Shown here: positions 24,721-36,481 of the stretch, piece by piece
Position numbering within the stretch: the stretch's first letter is position 1
Layout of the letters: each line of letters begins with the position of its first letter
NCBI GenBank assembly: GCA_963682025.1
Contig: OY821517.1
Coordinates: 227,361,594-227,425,593 of the forward strand
Length of the DNA: 64,000 nucleotides
Source: Cordilura impudica
Lineage: Eukaryota > Arthropoda > Insecta > Diptera > Scathophagidae
Direction: 5' to 3'
The notes under the pieces: generated by a model
Database searches by the model: none
Seen by the model: only the letters and a program-made list of their open reading frames with translations
What the model was told of the DNA's origin: nothing
Position numbers and translations under genes: made by a program

Positions 24721-26258
24721 CACAGTGGTTCAAAACAAAAAAAAAGTGGTAATAAGTCTGGAACTTCTAAACTATTGGTTGGATTGGAATAGTATATTCT
24801 AGGCGCTTGTAGTCAAGGATATAGGCTTTCAAAATATTAATTTTTGAGATACCCTGTTCTAACACAGGGTGAGCTACAGGGTGCCAAAGTCGACCACCTC
24901 GAGGTGGAAAATGCTTTCAAAGCTTGTAACTTTTATAAATATGAAGTGCTTTTTACGTTTTTTAAATTTTTCCAATAACTATTAAATTGTTAACAAAAAA
25001 CATGCGTATGCTATCTAGTTATAGCTTATGGTTTAAAAAATATTTGATTTTAAAAATCAACATTTGAACTTTTCACCAAATTCTTTCTTGGTTTTTCGCA
25101 AATAACATGTTTACTAAAATAGATAAAAAAAAAATCTAAAAATATGCGGGGATAGCCAGTACTTTTTAAAAAAACACGTTGAAGTATTTTTTGAATTATT
25201 TCAAACCGTTTAGTGAGCACAAAATCTTAAAGTTGACTTTTTGAATCAGGTTCTAAAAATTGCAAATTTTTGCAAAAAAAAATACCCTTCATTCTTTCAC
25301 TTTTTTCTCACAACCTTGGTAAAACATGTATATATTTTTCTACATATTTTAAAAGAATATGCTTCAAGAATGGTTGTAAGCGAAATTTTTAATATTTTTG
25401 GACATGCACCCTACGTCCAGCATTGGACGAATTTGGGCAATTTAAAAAAAAACTAAGTTTTAAAAGTTAATACAAAAATATCCCCTCGATTTCTTCAAAT
25501 ATTTTACGGCAGTATTAAAGCTCCAAATATTTTTATTTATTTGCCGTAATAAAATTCACCGCCTTTACATAAACGTGGTCAGGAGGGCTTAAATGGCGAA
25601 AAAAGTCAAATTTTCATTCGAATTTTTTTGTTAACATAAAAAACATATTAAGATTAGTTATTTTTATATTTTGTTTATTGATTCAGAACGGCATTTAAAT
25701 TATCTAAAACACTTCAAAAATCGTTTTGATAACGTTAACAGTTTTTGAGATATTTGTATTCAAATTTCAGAAAAAAATATAGAAAAACTATGGTTTTTCG
25801 TTTTTTTTTTGGTTTTTTTGGTAAAGTGTTTTACTTATTGTTATATATATTGTTAAAGAAGACATATTTATCTATTCAACGATATATAACATGTCTCTCA
25901 AATATATTGCAACATGCTGAAATAATGACCCCAAACCACACTCCACAGGCAAAAATTTAGCTATTTCTCTATTTGTTCATATAAATGGTCATTTACATAG
26001 TGAATGACATATTTTTTATTGTTTTTTGGTAAAGGGTTGCATACGTTTTTATCAAATAATAATATATAATTCAAATAATTTTATATATCTTTTCAAAGAA
26101 GGTATAATTATAAGTTAATGGTGTATGAAATATTTACCTAATGAGTTTCAACTGATCATAAAATTGCCCGAAACTCCGATACCTATTGCAAAATATCTGT
26201 AATTCACAATACCTTTTTATGCAAAAAAAAAACAGGCAAAAGCCAAATCCTTAGATTC
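24721..26258 (+). repeat. Left terminal inverted repeat of Transib
   Basis: Matches 28531-30022 in reverse complement from the CACAGTG end to about GCAAAAAAAAAACAGGCAAA. It contains a perfect palindrome CCACCTCGAGGTGG (24894-24907) and a hairpin ACCCTGTTCTAACACAGGGT (24851-24870), both also present in the right arm. The small open frames in it are not conserved in coding form between the arms. I treat the arm as non-coding. Confidence 0.93.
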
Positions 26259-26378
26259 ACTAAAACAAAATGTAAGTATTGGTTGAAGTACCTGCCCGAT
26301 ATATTACCTTTCAAAAAGTATTTTCAGTATATAACCATGAGTTTCTTGTTTATTAAGATCACTTACGTATAATCTATC

Positions 26379-28421
26379 ATGGAGGTTATATTAAAGTATT
26401 ATTCAGTTTGCAAAGTTATTTGGGAAAATCCTTCCGATTCTACTATTCATTCATCACGTTCGGAAAAAGTCTCGAAATTATTTTATACAATTAACAACAA
26501 CTACGGTTTAAATGTGAGATCTGAAGATGTTGAAAATTTTTACAAAGCTTACGAAAGAAGATTTAGCCAATCGGGTTTATCAAAATCAAAGTTTATGACT
26601 AAAAATGAAGAATGGTTGAAAACGGGCCTCACAGTACAAATTGAGAAAAAGGCATTTGGTCGTCCTAAAAAGGACTACGAAAATGTTCAATCAAGGACAA
26701 AAAAGAAAAAACAAGAAGAAATCATTAGTAACCATTCGCCTAATGAAATTAAGGATTCTTTTAAATCAGCCTTGACATGCACGCAACCAAAGGAAGCTGC
26801 TAAAATTGTAGATGTGTTACCAACTGCATCTCCTTAGCGGTTAAAGCGTATGGTGCAAAGTATTTCAACGCCAAAATCGTCAACATCATTTACAGAAGAG
26901 GATGCGTTAGCTCTTATTTTAAATTTGGGATTGACAAGAAATAAATATGGTATTTTGAGAAAAGCTCTCAAAGAAAAAGGATTTGATATTTTTCCTACCA
27001 GCAGAGCCATAAAGGAAACAAAAAATAAAATTCTACCATCTAATGTGAAATCCAATACTGAAAGTGCAAATGTTGGATTAGCGGAACTGCTTAAAAACAC
27101 TGCATCTAGAATAATATCCACATTTAGCAAAGAAGAAATAGAAATATGCAACAATTCAGAAGTTACGTTAATATGTAAATGGGGATGCGATGGAACATCT
27201 GGATTTTCTAAGTATAGACAACCAAGTGGAAGCAATTCAGAAATAGATTTTTCAACAATTTTTATGACATCATTAGTACCATTAAAAATGAGGCTATATA
27301 ATGAGACAAGTTCTTCTTCTAGTGAGAGAGAATATCAGGACATATGGAGTAATTTAACACCCGGATCTAAGTTTCTATGTCGGCCAATCCGATTTGAGTA
27401 CACAAAGGAAGACAAAATTACAACACAAAGCTTAGTGAGTTCAATAAATCAGGAAATTTCGAGATTGTCTCCAGTTTTTGTGGAAATATCTGGAAGTGTC
27501 ATTAAAGTGTTATTTCAACCACTTTTTACAATGATTGATGGGAAAGTAGCCAATGCCGTTACAGATATAACATCTACTTGGAAATGTAATATATGTGGAA
27601 AGAAAAGTTCAGAATTTCATAACAGTTGTGATGAAATTCCTATTAATGAAAATGCTTTAAAATTTGGAATATCACCACTTCATGCAAGAATACGATTTAT
27701 GGAATATTGCTTGCATCTCGCATATGATCTAAAATACCGGCAAATTTCAGGACAAGAAAATATACCAGTTAAAAATAATACTGATCTACACGCCATACGA
27801 AAAACTGAGAAGAAAAGAATTCAGGATGAATTTAAAATGCAACTTGGTCTAATTACCGATAAGCCTCTTTGTGGCTATGGAAGTTCAAATTATGGTAATG
27901 CAGCAAGACGTTTCTTTGAAGATCCCGAAACTACTTTGATTACTGGCATTGACACGGCTTTAATCGCACGGTTTAAAGTAATATTAGCTGTCATTAATAG
28001 TAAACAACAAATTAATGCGGAGAAATTGAAAATATATGCTAGTGGAACTAAGGAATTAATAATGAACTTACATCCTTGGAGGCCAATGACACCAACTGTA
28101 CACAAAGTATTAGCTCATGGGAAAGAAATAATACAAAATAACATCCTGCCCTTGGGAGAACTGACTGAAGAAGTACAAGAAGCTATAAACAGAGATGTCA
28201 AACACTTTAGACTTTTTAATACAAGAATATGTAGCAAAGAAGCCCAAAATTCCGATTTAATGGAATATTTATTGATATCATCAGATCCAGTAATATACTC
28301 CATAAGAAAAAAGTGGTTACCAAAAATAAGTCTTGAAATAGAAAATGGTGATTCCGAAGCAATGGATATAAAACATCTTTTATCTTTTGATATTTCTGAT
28401 TGTTTTGTAGAAAATAACTAG
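26379..28421 (+). pseudogene. Transib (RAG1-related) transposase with one in-frame TAG
   Basis: One frame of 681 codons, interrupted only by TAG at 26835-26837 after residue 152, then open to 28421. Counting through the stop, the triad expected from RAG1/Transib is complete. D271 lies in KWGCDGTSGFS, D387 in FTMIDGKVANAV, and E601 in ELTEEVQEAINRDVKHFR. A CNICG zinc pair and HARIRFMEYCLHLAY lie between, then SSNYGNAARRFFE. The N part has a basic stretch (GRPKKDYENVQSRTKKKKQ) likely for DNA contact. A Met at 26850 would give a 523-residue protein with the whole catalytic core. Length with the stop ignored (680) is normal for Transib. Confidence 0.95.
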
Positions 28422-28530
28422 TAAAAAAGCAGACAATTGTTATGTAATTTTAAGCCTATTATAAAACAAATAAAAAATACTCATTAAAAAAAATTTAGTT
28501 ATATTTGTTATTTAATAATGAAAATATCTT

Positions 28531-30022
28531 AGGCATTGGCTTTTTACCTGTTTTTTTTTTGTATAAAATCAGCATCAGAGTTTCGGGCAATTTTATGATC
28601 AGTTGAAACTCATTAGGTAAATATTTCATACACCATTAACTTATAATTATACCTTCTTTGAAAAGATATATAAAATTATTTGCAACCCTTTACCAAAAAA
28701 CAATAAAAAAATATTTCATTCACTATGTAAATGACCATTTATATGAACAAATAGAGAAATAGCTAAATTTTTGCCTGTGGAGTGTGGTTTGGGGTCATTA
28801 TTTCAGCAGGTTGCAATATATTTGATAGACATGTTATATATCGTTGAATAGATAAATATGTCTTCTTTAACAATGTATATAATAATAAGTAAAATTCAAA
28901 AATTTTGGGAACAATTTACCAAAAAAACCAAAACAAACGAAAAACCATAGTTTTTCTATATTTTTTTCTGAAATTTGAATATAAATATCTCAAAAACTAT
29001 TACTGTTATCAAAATCATTTTTTTAACTGTTTTAGATAATTTAAATGCCGTTCTGAATCAATAAACAAAATATAAAAATAGCTAACCTTTATATGTTTTT
29101 TATGTTAACAAAAAAAATTCGTATGAAAATTTGACTTTTTTCACCCTTTAAGCCCTCCTGACCACGTTTATGTAACGGCGGTGAATTTTATTACGGCAAA
29201 TAAATAAAAATATTTGGAGCTTTAATACTGCGGTAAAATATTTGCAGAAATCGAGGGGATATTTTTGTATTAACTTTTAAAACTTAGTTTTTTTTTAAAA
29301 AAATTGCCCATTTCGTCCAATGCTGGACGTAGGGTGCATGTCCAAAAATATTAGAAATTTCGCTTACAACCATTCTTGAAGCATATTCTTTTAAAATGTG
29401 TAGAAAAATATATACATGTTTTACCAAGGTTGTGAGAAAAAAGTGAAAGAATGAAGGGTATTTTTTTTGCAAAAATTTGCAATTTTTAGAACCTAATTCA
29501 AAAAGTCAAATTTAAGATTTTGTGCTCACTAAACGGTTTGAAATAATTCAAAAAATACTTCAACGTGTTTTTTTAAAAAGTACTGGCTATCCCCGCATAT
29601 TTTTAGATTTTTTTTATATCTATTTTAGTAAACATGTTATTTGCGAAAAACCAAGAAAGAATTTGGTGAAAAGTTCAAATGTTGATTTTTAAAATCAAAT
29701 ATTTTTTAAACCATAAGCTATAACTAGATAGCATGCGCATGTTTTTTGTTAACAATTTAATAGTTATTGGAAAAATTTAAAAAACGTAAAAATCACTTCA
29801 TATTTATAAAAGTTACAAGCTTTGAAAGCATTTTCCACCTCGAGGTGGTCGACTTTGGCACCCTTTAGCTCACCCTGTGTTACAACAGGGTATCTCAAAA
29901 ATTAATATTTTGAAAGCCTGTATCTTTGACTACAATCGCCTAGAATATACTATTCCAATCCAATCAATAGTTTAGAAGTTCCAGACTTATTACCACTTTT
30001 TTTTTGGTTTTGAACCACTGTG
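28531..30022 (-). repeat. Right terminal inverted repeat of Transib
   Basis: Reverse-complement partner of 24721-26258, about 1.49 kb, ending in CACTGTG at 30022. It repeats the CCACCTCGAGGTGG palindrome at 29835-29848 and the ACACAGGGT hairpin. Differences from the left arm are single-base changes and short indels. The inner end lies about 110 bp downstream of the transposase stop. Confidence 0.93.
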
Positions 30023-33000
30023 GGGCGGTGTTTGTATTTACCTCAATAATATGTTCAAAGGGGAAGAAATTTCAATAATATCTCAACTACAAGTAGTTGC
30101 TATAAAAATTAATTTTCCAATTAAATTTATTATATGCTCCATATATCTTCCCGGGTCAGCAGACATCTCCAAAAATGATCTCAATAGTCTTACCTCACAA
30201 TTTGACCTACCCTACCTTCTAATAGGAAATTTCAATTCTCATAATTCACTCTGGGGATCCAGTAGAACAGACACAAGAGGAAATATAGTAGAGGCGTTTA
30301 TAGATGATAATAATCTTTATATTTTAAATAATATAAATAGTGCTACACATTTTAGCTTTGCATATAAAACTTTCAGTAACATAGATCTATGTCTTACATC
30401 ACCAAACATCCAGCATCATTTTGAATGGAATATTATAAATGCATCTCTCGAAGTAATACCACTTAGACAAGCAAATTGTAACAGAAAATAAGTTCCTTGG
30501 TGGAATGAAAATACAAAAATATTAATAAAAGAAAGACGGAAATGTTTAAAACAATTTAGGAGAAATCAAAGCTCTGAAAATTTAGAAAAATTCCTGAAAG
30601 CTAAATCTCAAGCTCGTAGAGCTATCAGAGAAAGTAAAAGAAAATCATGGATAGAATTTTGTAGCTCCATAAATTTACGAACTTCGTCCTTCGAAGTCTT
30701 CAAAAAAATTAAATCCCTTAATGGATCCCCAAATTTTCACCAAATCAATGCATTATATAACAATTATACTATTTTAAAAGAATCTATTGATATTGCAAAT
30801 TGCTTAGCACTTGAATTTGCAAAAATTCTTCTTCTATAAACTACTCCACGATATGCTTCAACCACTAATTTTTCTATTGACTTAAATAATTACAACGAAA
30901 TTTATAACAACAAGCTTACATTAGCTGAGTTTAAGTGAGCCCTTAAGTCATGCCATGGTACATCGCCGGGACCAAACAATATAAGAACGAGATGTTAAAA
31001 ATTTTAGACTCAGTAGCAACAAAATACATTTTAGATTTATATAACGTGATTTGGACAAATCAAGTATTTCCAAATAACTGGAGAAAAGCCATAGTAATAC
31101 CAACTTTAAAACCAGGCAAAGATAGTACAAATAAAAACAATTACCGACCAATTTCACTCACAAACTGTTTTGTAAACTCTTAGAGAGAATAATTAACAAA
31201 AGGTAAGTTTATTATTTGGAAAAAATAACGTCTTAAATATTAACCAATCTGGTTTTTGAAAAAACATAGGTACAATCGACAACTTGGCAATATTGCATTC
31301 CGAAATTATGGAAAGTTTTGCTGTCAAAAAAGATTTAATTGCAGTATTTTTTGATATTCGGAAGGCTTATGACTGTGTCTGGAAACAATTAATTTTTAAA
31401 AACCTTAATTTAAATGGAATTTGTGGAAATATGGCTGCATTCATTTCAAATTTTTTACATGAAAGAAAATTGTGTTGTATGATTGGAAATACACCATCAA
31501 GCTATTATTCACTCGAAAATGGTGTACCTCAGGGATCAGTGCTCAGTGTTACACTTTTTCTCCTAGCTATAAATGATATTTTAAACAATTGTTGTAAAGA
31601 CGTAAAAGCCTTGTTATATGCTGGCGATCTTGTTATTTATTGTTCTGGTAAAAAGGTGTCAGCTATACTTAATAAACTTCAAAAAACTATTAATAACCTT
31701 GAAACTTGGAATAACACAAGTGGATTCCAATTTAATGAAGAAAAAACAGTAGCAATTAGATTCTCAAGACGCTACAAAACACCAACAAACATAACTAATC
31801 TAAACCTGTATGGAAAAAATATAAAATTTGAAGATGACTATAAATTCTTAGGAGTAACTTTTGACAAAAAACTTACATATAAGAAACACATTCAAAATAT
31901 CAAAGCAAAGGCTAACTCTAAACTTAATATTATTAAAATGCTAAGATGCTCCCAATACGGTTGAGGTCCGCAATCCCTTCTAAAAATATTACGCTCAATT
32001 GTACTCCCAACTATAGACAATGCATCAATAATATAGTTATATGCAAATCAAAGAGACTTAATGACTTTGGAACCTATTTTAAATACAGGCATAAGACTCT
32101 CTATAGGAGCTTTTAAAACAAGCCCGGTTAAAATATGCAAGTAATATCGTCATGTTCACCTCTTTATCCAAGAAGACTAAAATATCTACTTAGATATATT
32201 AATTAATACCACATATCACAATCATAGCTTCTTTTTACTGATGGTTCTGTCATTAACGAAAAAGCTGGGTTCGCAGTCTTTAGCGACCATCTAGTAATAA
32301 AAAAACTTATTTACAATTTTTCTTCAATATATACCAGTGAGCTACTAGCAATCAAAACCTGTGTTGAAAACCTTGAAAATATCGATCAAAAAACCCTTAT
32401 TATTTCAGATAGTAAGAGTGCATTAGAAGGTCTAAATGATCCATTTAATAAGAACATAATCGTTCAACAAATAAGAACATTAATCACATTACTATTTAAT
32501 AAAAAAATAAAGTTTCTATGGATTCCGAGCCATTTAAACATAAATGGAAATGAAAAAGTAGACTAATTTGCAAAAATTCTTTAAATGACCCAATGTCTAC
32601 AGAATTTAAATATCAATTCTCAGACTATAGACAATCAATTAACAAATATGTTTTTGACCTCTGGAATGATTCTTGGCACAATAATAATGAAACAAAATTG
32701 TATAAAGTACAAAAGAATGTACATCCTAAGTTTACAACACAAAATTTACATAAAGCTGATTTTATTAAACTTACTAGGCTTAAAATTGGCCACTGCTTAT
32801 TTTTCCATAAACATATTATTGAGAAAAGTCCGTCTCCTATTTGTATATGCGGTCAACCGCTAAATGTATATCATATATTTAACGAGTGTAGATTTCTTTC
32901 GGAAAAACGATTAAAATATGGAATACATTATATAGAAACCCTTGCAAATGAAGATGTTTATAACAATGTTAAAAATTCTTAATTGAAATAGATATTTATA

Positions 33001-33278
33001 ATTCGATTTAAATCTGGAAATAAATATATTATATAAATATGATATAAGTACTTAATAATGTATGGCCTATATAACCTTTTTGTGTTGGGGCCTTTCAAAT
33101 CCTAAATAAATAAATACATTATTATAAATGTATATAGTATATATTAAATATTAAAATTCACGAATAATTTTTAAGAAGAAAAAGTGGAATACTTATACTA
33201 TTTATATATAACTTAAAGAGAAATTGTAAAGAAACATATCATCTGAATAAATTGAATTGAATTGAATTATAAAGTTCG

Positions 33279-33600
33279 GTACATTTTGGATTTATTAATC
33301 TGGAACCCCACCATGGATGTTTGACATTGAAGTCCCCACCAACAAGAAATCGTACACCAAGTGTGAATATCGAGGAGGAAAATAAATTGAAAACACAACT
33401 AACTCTCCATCGTGACTTTTAACTTTAACCCAGGTTGCCTGAAGATATTTTTCCTGTAAACCATTTAGAATATCCTATGTTGCTTTTAATATGATCTAAA
33501 TTCTTTTGATTTGATCAAAAAATTTCAATTTCTCTGATTTGGTTGGTAATGCCACTAGCATTCCATAATGCTAAATATAAATTTAAGGGCATAGTTTTGT
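33279..33600 (-). pseudogene. Jockey element B endonuclease N half
   Basis: The minus strand from about 33592 reads PLNLYLALWNASGITNQIRE, the start of a Jockey ORF2. Near 33360-33280 it reads LVGGDFNVKHPWWGSRLINP, the conserved endonuclease block. A stop and indels lie between, and some of the domain is deleted. The frame stops abruptly at 33279, where the target duplication with elements C and D begins. It resumes at 19330. Together the two parts show that B was the landing site of the C/D pair. Confidence 0.85.
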
Positions 33601-34790
33601 CATTGTTAATTGCATCATACTCAAAAATTCGTTAATTCATTTTTTTTTTTTAATAAATGTGTCAAGGGTTTAAAACATATTTTGGTCTTGTTGTACATTA
33701 TTGTTTCTCAATGTTTGATCATGTGAAAACTGATTTTCCTCGAATTGATTGTTGGGCGAATTGTTATTGTTAAAAACAGTAAAATTTTCTGAGTTAAATT
33801 GATATTTTGCTTCGCGAATAATAATATTTTGTCTACGGTGTTCATATTTCTTTTAACTTTACATCCTTTATAGTTCGCGGTATGTTGTTGCAGGCAATTA
33901 ACAGATTGGGGGTGTGAATTTTCCGGTTTTAGACAAATTTGAGTGGGATTCAGTCCACATTTAACATAGTTAAACAATTCTCTGCAATATGTTTTGGAGT
34001 GACCAAATTGTTGGCATCTATAACATTATAGGGTATAATATCGTATTTTAAAAGGCAGCTCAATTTTTACAATAACATTAAAGAGGTATTTTACTTCATA
34101 TATTATGTTATTGTTTTGATTTGGTTCTACATCAAGGAAAAACATTGACATGGGTTGTTATGTTACTCTACTTTGTATATTCATTACATATCGTATTTGA
34201 TGAACCAAACTTTGAATTTCATCTTTAATGAAAAATGCAAATTTTTTACAATTACCGTTTTTTGTTTTAGCTGATACGTGTGAAAGTTAATTTTTTTTTG
34301 TGGTCCAGATATTGGATTAGAACTACATATGATTTTATGTCTTTAATAATCAGTCTTATCTGACCGACTCTCGTGGATTTGTATGAAAATTCAGTAGAAC
34401 CTACTAATTTCAAAGTATTATTTACCATTAGTCTAATATCAGTCATATTTGGAATAATTATTGGAGGCGGTGTAGCTGCAGGATCATCATCATCATCATC
34501 ATTATTATTTTTGTCTATATCAAGTGCAGAGAACGTGATGTTGCTGGTGTTTTTTAAATTGTTGTTTTTGCTGTTACTTGGTAAATTGTTACTGAAATAC
34601 TTGAAGAATTTGTATATTTTAATGTTTTGCTTCTTTGTTTTGTTAATTCTGGTGATTGACTAAGTCGTCGTTTTATTGTATTTCTGTTTGCCAGATAGCA
34701 TCATCATCATCAACATCACTTTTACTATCTATTCTGCTATACAAGCAGTGGATTAGTAAAGATCACTGTTTGCGTCGTAGCACTAAATAT
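33601..34790 (-). pseudogene. Jockey element B ORF1 (PRE_C2HC and zinc knuckles)
   Basis: The minus strand from about 34510 reads a run of Asp (from the TCA repeat at 34486-34500), then AATPPPIIIPNMTDIRLMVN, STRVGQIRLIIKDIKSYVVL and MFFLDVEPNQNNNIIYEVKY, the Jockey ORF1 core domain. The knuckle CQQFGHSKTYC sits near 33995. CLKPENSHPQSVNC and CLQQHTANYKGCKVKRN follow (33708-33977). Scattered stops and small indels make it non-functional. The open plus-strand frame at 34373-34663 is only the antisense of this gene. The 5' end of the element is somewhere near 34780. Confidence 0.83.
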
Positions 34791-35224
34791 ACAAAAATAA
34801 TTTTTAGATGTAATTAGAGAAGAAAATCTCTTTTTTATTTTATTGAGATATATTACCAAATGGTGTTTCTAGCGTAGAACGAATTGTACGAAGGTACCAA
34901 AAACGATTGATCATATAAGTTAAAAAATAAAAGAGAGAAGGTAGCGAACAATATATAAGTACCGTTAACGGTTTTACTAGTTAAAATCTATTGTGAATAT
35001 TGAATACAATGGGATGTATGTACGTTTGTGTGGCTGGAGCTGGAGTATCAGACCTGGAGTTGCAAAACAATTAGCTGAGATGGGAACAAATCAATGTATG
35101 ACTTGTCTCTCAGCAATAATTAAAATATCCCAAATTCACCATGAAATTCGTTGGTAAATAAAGAGTTAAATGCGAAATAAAAACAAATTTTTGACAATTT
35201 CCCTTTTTTTTTAATATTATTACA
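34791..35224. other. Non-coding AT-rich spacer
   Basis: No domain, long frame or inverted ends seen. It lies between the 5' end of Jockey element B and the 98-bp tandem repeat. It may hold the flank into which B was inserted. Confidence 0.5.
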
Positions 35225-35450
35225 CAGTGCATTTTATTAATCCGTTCATACACTTGTGCTCTTAATAAAGAGAAGTACATGCGAAATAATAAGTTTACAA
35301 TTTCCCCTTACATATTTTTACACAGTCCATTTTATTAATCCGTTCATACACTTGTGCTCTTAATAAAGAGAAGTACATGCGAAATAGTAAGTTTACAATT
35401 TCCCCTTACATATTTTACACAGTGCATTTTATACACTTGTGCTCTTAATA
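35225..35450. repeat. 98-bp tandem repeat, about 2.3 copies
   Basis: Blocks starting at CAGTGCATTTTATTAATCCG (35225), CAGTCCATTTT (35323) and CAGTGCATTTT (35420) repeat with periods of 98 and 97 bp. The first two units are nearly identical. The third lacks the TTAATCCGTTCA segment. Function unknown; it lies just left of hAT I. Confidence 0.88.
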
Positions 35451-35944
35451 ACATACTACTAATACACCTACACACTAATCCATTCCAATATTTCTCCTTC
35501 ATGTACTTTACTCTAATTGATATTTTCTCCTTCACTTGCCTTTACAAGAAAAAGCTAAATTAGTTGTCTCTTAATGGTGCGTTCATTCCATACTAGAGTT
35601 CGACCGATTAATCGGCTTCGGCTTCGGCCTTCGGCCAAAAGTTGGTAATCGGCCAGCATTCGGCCTATGGCAAAAATCGTCCGATTAGCCGAAGCCGAAT
35701 ATTTTGCATTCCAAGCTTGAAAAATAAAATTATTTTTGGTCGTTGCTCGCCGACAGTTTCTATTGTGTTTAACGTTTTGAAAGGGTTGCTTTGAAATACA
35801 ACCCTGTTGCTTTCTATTTTCTTTTACTTGGACGTTCTTGTGAGTGATCATATGAAAAAGCAATCTAGAAATTGCAAAATAGCCACCAGATATTTGCTCT
35901 TCAATTTGGAAAAAAAATTATAACAAGGTGGGTAATGTTTTTCT

Positions 35945-36450
35945 AATCAATATTTATACCCTATACCACTATGTGGTTTGGGTATAATGACTTTGTGCTG
36001 CTGTTTGTAACAACCAAAAATATTTGACCTACACCCATATTTAATTATACATCCATTAATTAGTAGTCCAAAAATGATCCCTATTGGACAACTCTTAGCC
36101 ATAGGCCCCATATAGAGCTGCTTCCCGATCTTCACTTAAATCTATCAAAAAACAAAAATATTCCACTGATTCTTCTAAAATTTTGTTCGTATATATTTTT
36201 GCAAAATACAAGAGACTTTACCAAACATGGTGAGGATCGGTCCATTTTTGGGCCTAGTCCCCATATAGATATAGCATCCGATATGAACTTTTTCATCTCT
36301 GCAGCCGAAAAAATTAATAAAAATCCCACTCAAATTTGGTTTATGCTTATTTTCTATATCCAGTTAGTTGGGTCTATGAGATAGTGTCTCTAAACGCATG
36401 GTATAGGGTATCGTTTAGTCGGTCTAGACCGACTATAATTTTCTTACTTG
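35945..36450. mobile_element. Fly dispersed repeat (TATACCCTATACCAC type) inside hAT I
   Basis: Begins TTATACCCTATACCACTATG and ends with GGTATAGGGTATCGTTTAGT and CTTACTTGTTTT. The body has TTTGTAACAACCAAAAATAT and GGCCCCATATAGAG. These phrases recur in a short non-coding repeat spread through many fly genomes. It lies between the left end of hAT I and the transposase ATG. Exact ends and superfamily are uncertain. The small open frames inside have no recognisable domain. Confidence 0.65.
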
Positions 36451-36481
36451 TTTTATATTAACATATTTAAACCATTTTAGA

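Larger units (their letters stand above)
24721..30022 (+). mobile_element. Transib DNA transposon with about 1.5-kb inverted repeats and GGGCG target duplication
   Basis: The 5302-bp element begins CACAGTGGTTCAAAAC and ends with its inverse, GTTTTGAACCACTGTG. GGGCG flanks both ends (24716-24720, 30023-30027). Removing the element and one GGGCG restores the endonuclease frame of element D (NAQGGVCIYL). A GC-rich 5-bp duplication, CACWRTG-type termini and a RAG1-like transposase together define the Transib superfamily. The terminal repeats fill all but about 2.3 kb of the element. The two arms differ at scattered positions only, so the copy is fairly young. Confidence 0.96.
24519..32982 (+). 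pseudogene. I-like element D ORF2: endonuclease, RT, RNase H, zinc C terminus (interrupted)
   Basis: ORF2 starts at 24519 (QFKIIQWNCNGFVNHLDEIK). The endonuclease is cut at 24720 by Transib and resumes at 30028 (GVCIYLNN, then YLLIGNFNSHNSLWGS). RT parts are 30950-31183 (WRKAIVIPTLKPGK, NYRPISL) and 31284-31964 (AVFFDIRKAYDCVW, GVPQGSVLS). The active-site box reads YAGD instead of YADD (Gly codon 31623-31625). RNase H lies around 32230-32580 (LFTDGSV, TSELLAI, ISDSKSAL). The last frame (32593-32982) has ICICGQPLNVYHIFNECRF, a C-x-C-H-C zinc motif. Several stops and frameshifts are present. Confidence 0.88.
23154..33266 (+). mobile_element. I-like non-LTR retrotransposon D, split by Transib
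   Basis: Likely 5' end CAGTTCAATTTGTGCTCTC (23154), resembling the start of element C. ORF1 and ORF2 follow, with RNase H and a C-terminal zinc motif. The 3' end is a short TTGAA tandem (33253-33266). ATTATAAA flanks it on both sides (about 23144-23151 and 33266-33273), and the right copy lies inside the target duplication of C. The presence of RNase H and an ORF1 of the I-factor type places it in the I group (Nimb-like). The Transib transposon occupies 24721-30022. Net length is about 4.8 kb. Confidence 0.85.

Noticed and set aside
25241..25960. Open frames of 71 codons in the left Transib arm and 29284-29472 in the right arm
   Set aside because: They exist in both arms because the DNA is duplicated, are F/L/K-rich and have no domain. 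The arms are better explained as terminal repeats.
34373..34663. Plus-strand hydrophobic ORF of 96 codons
   Set aside because: It is the exact antisense of the Jockey element B ORF1 core, which has clear family motifs on the minus strand.
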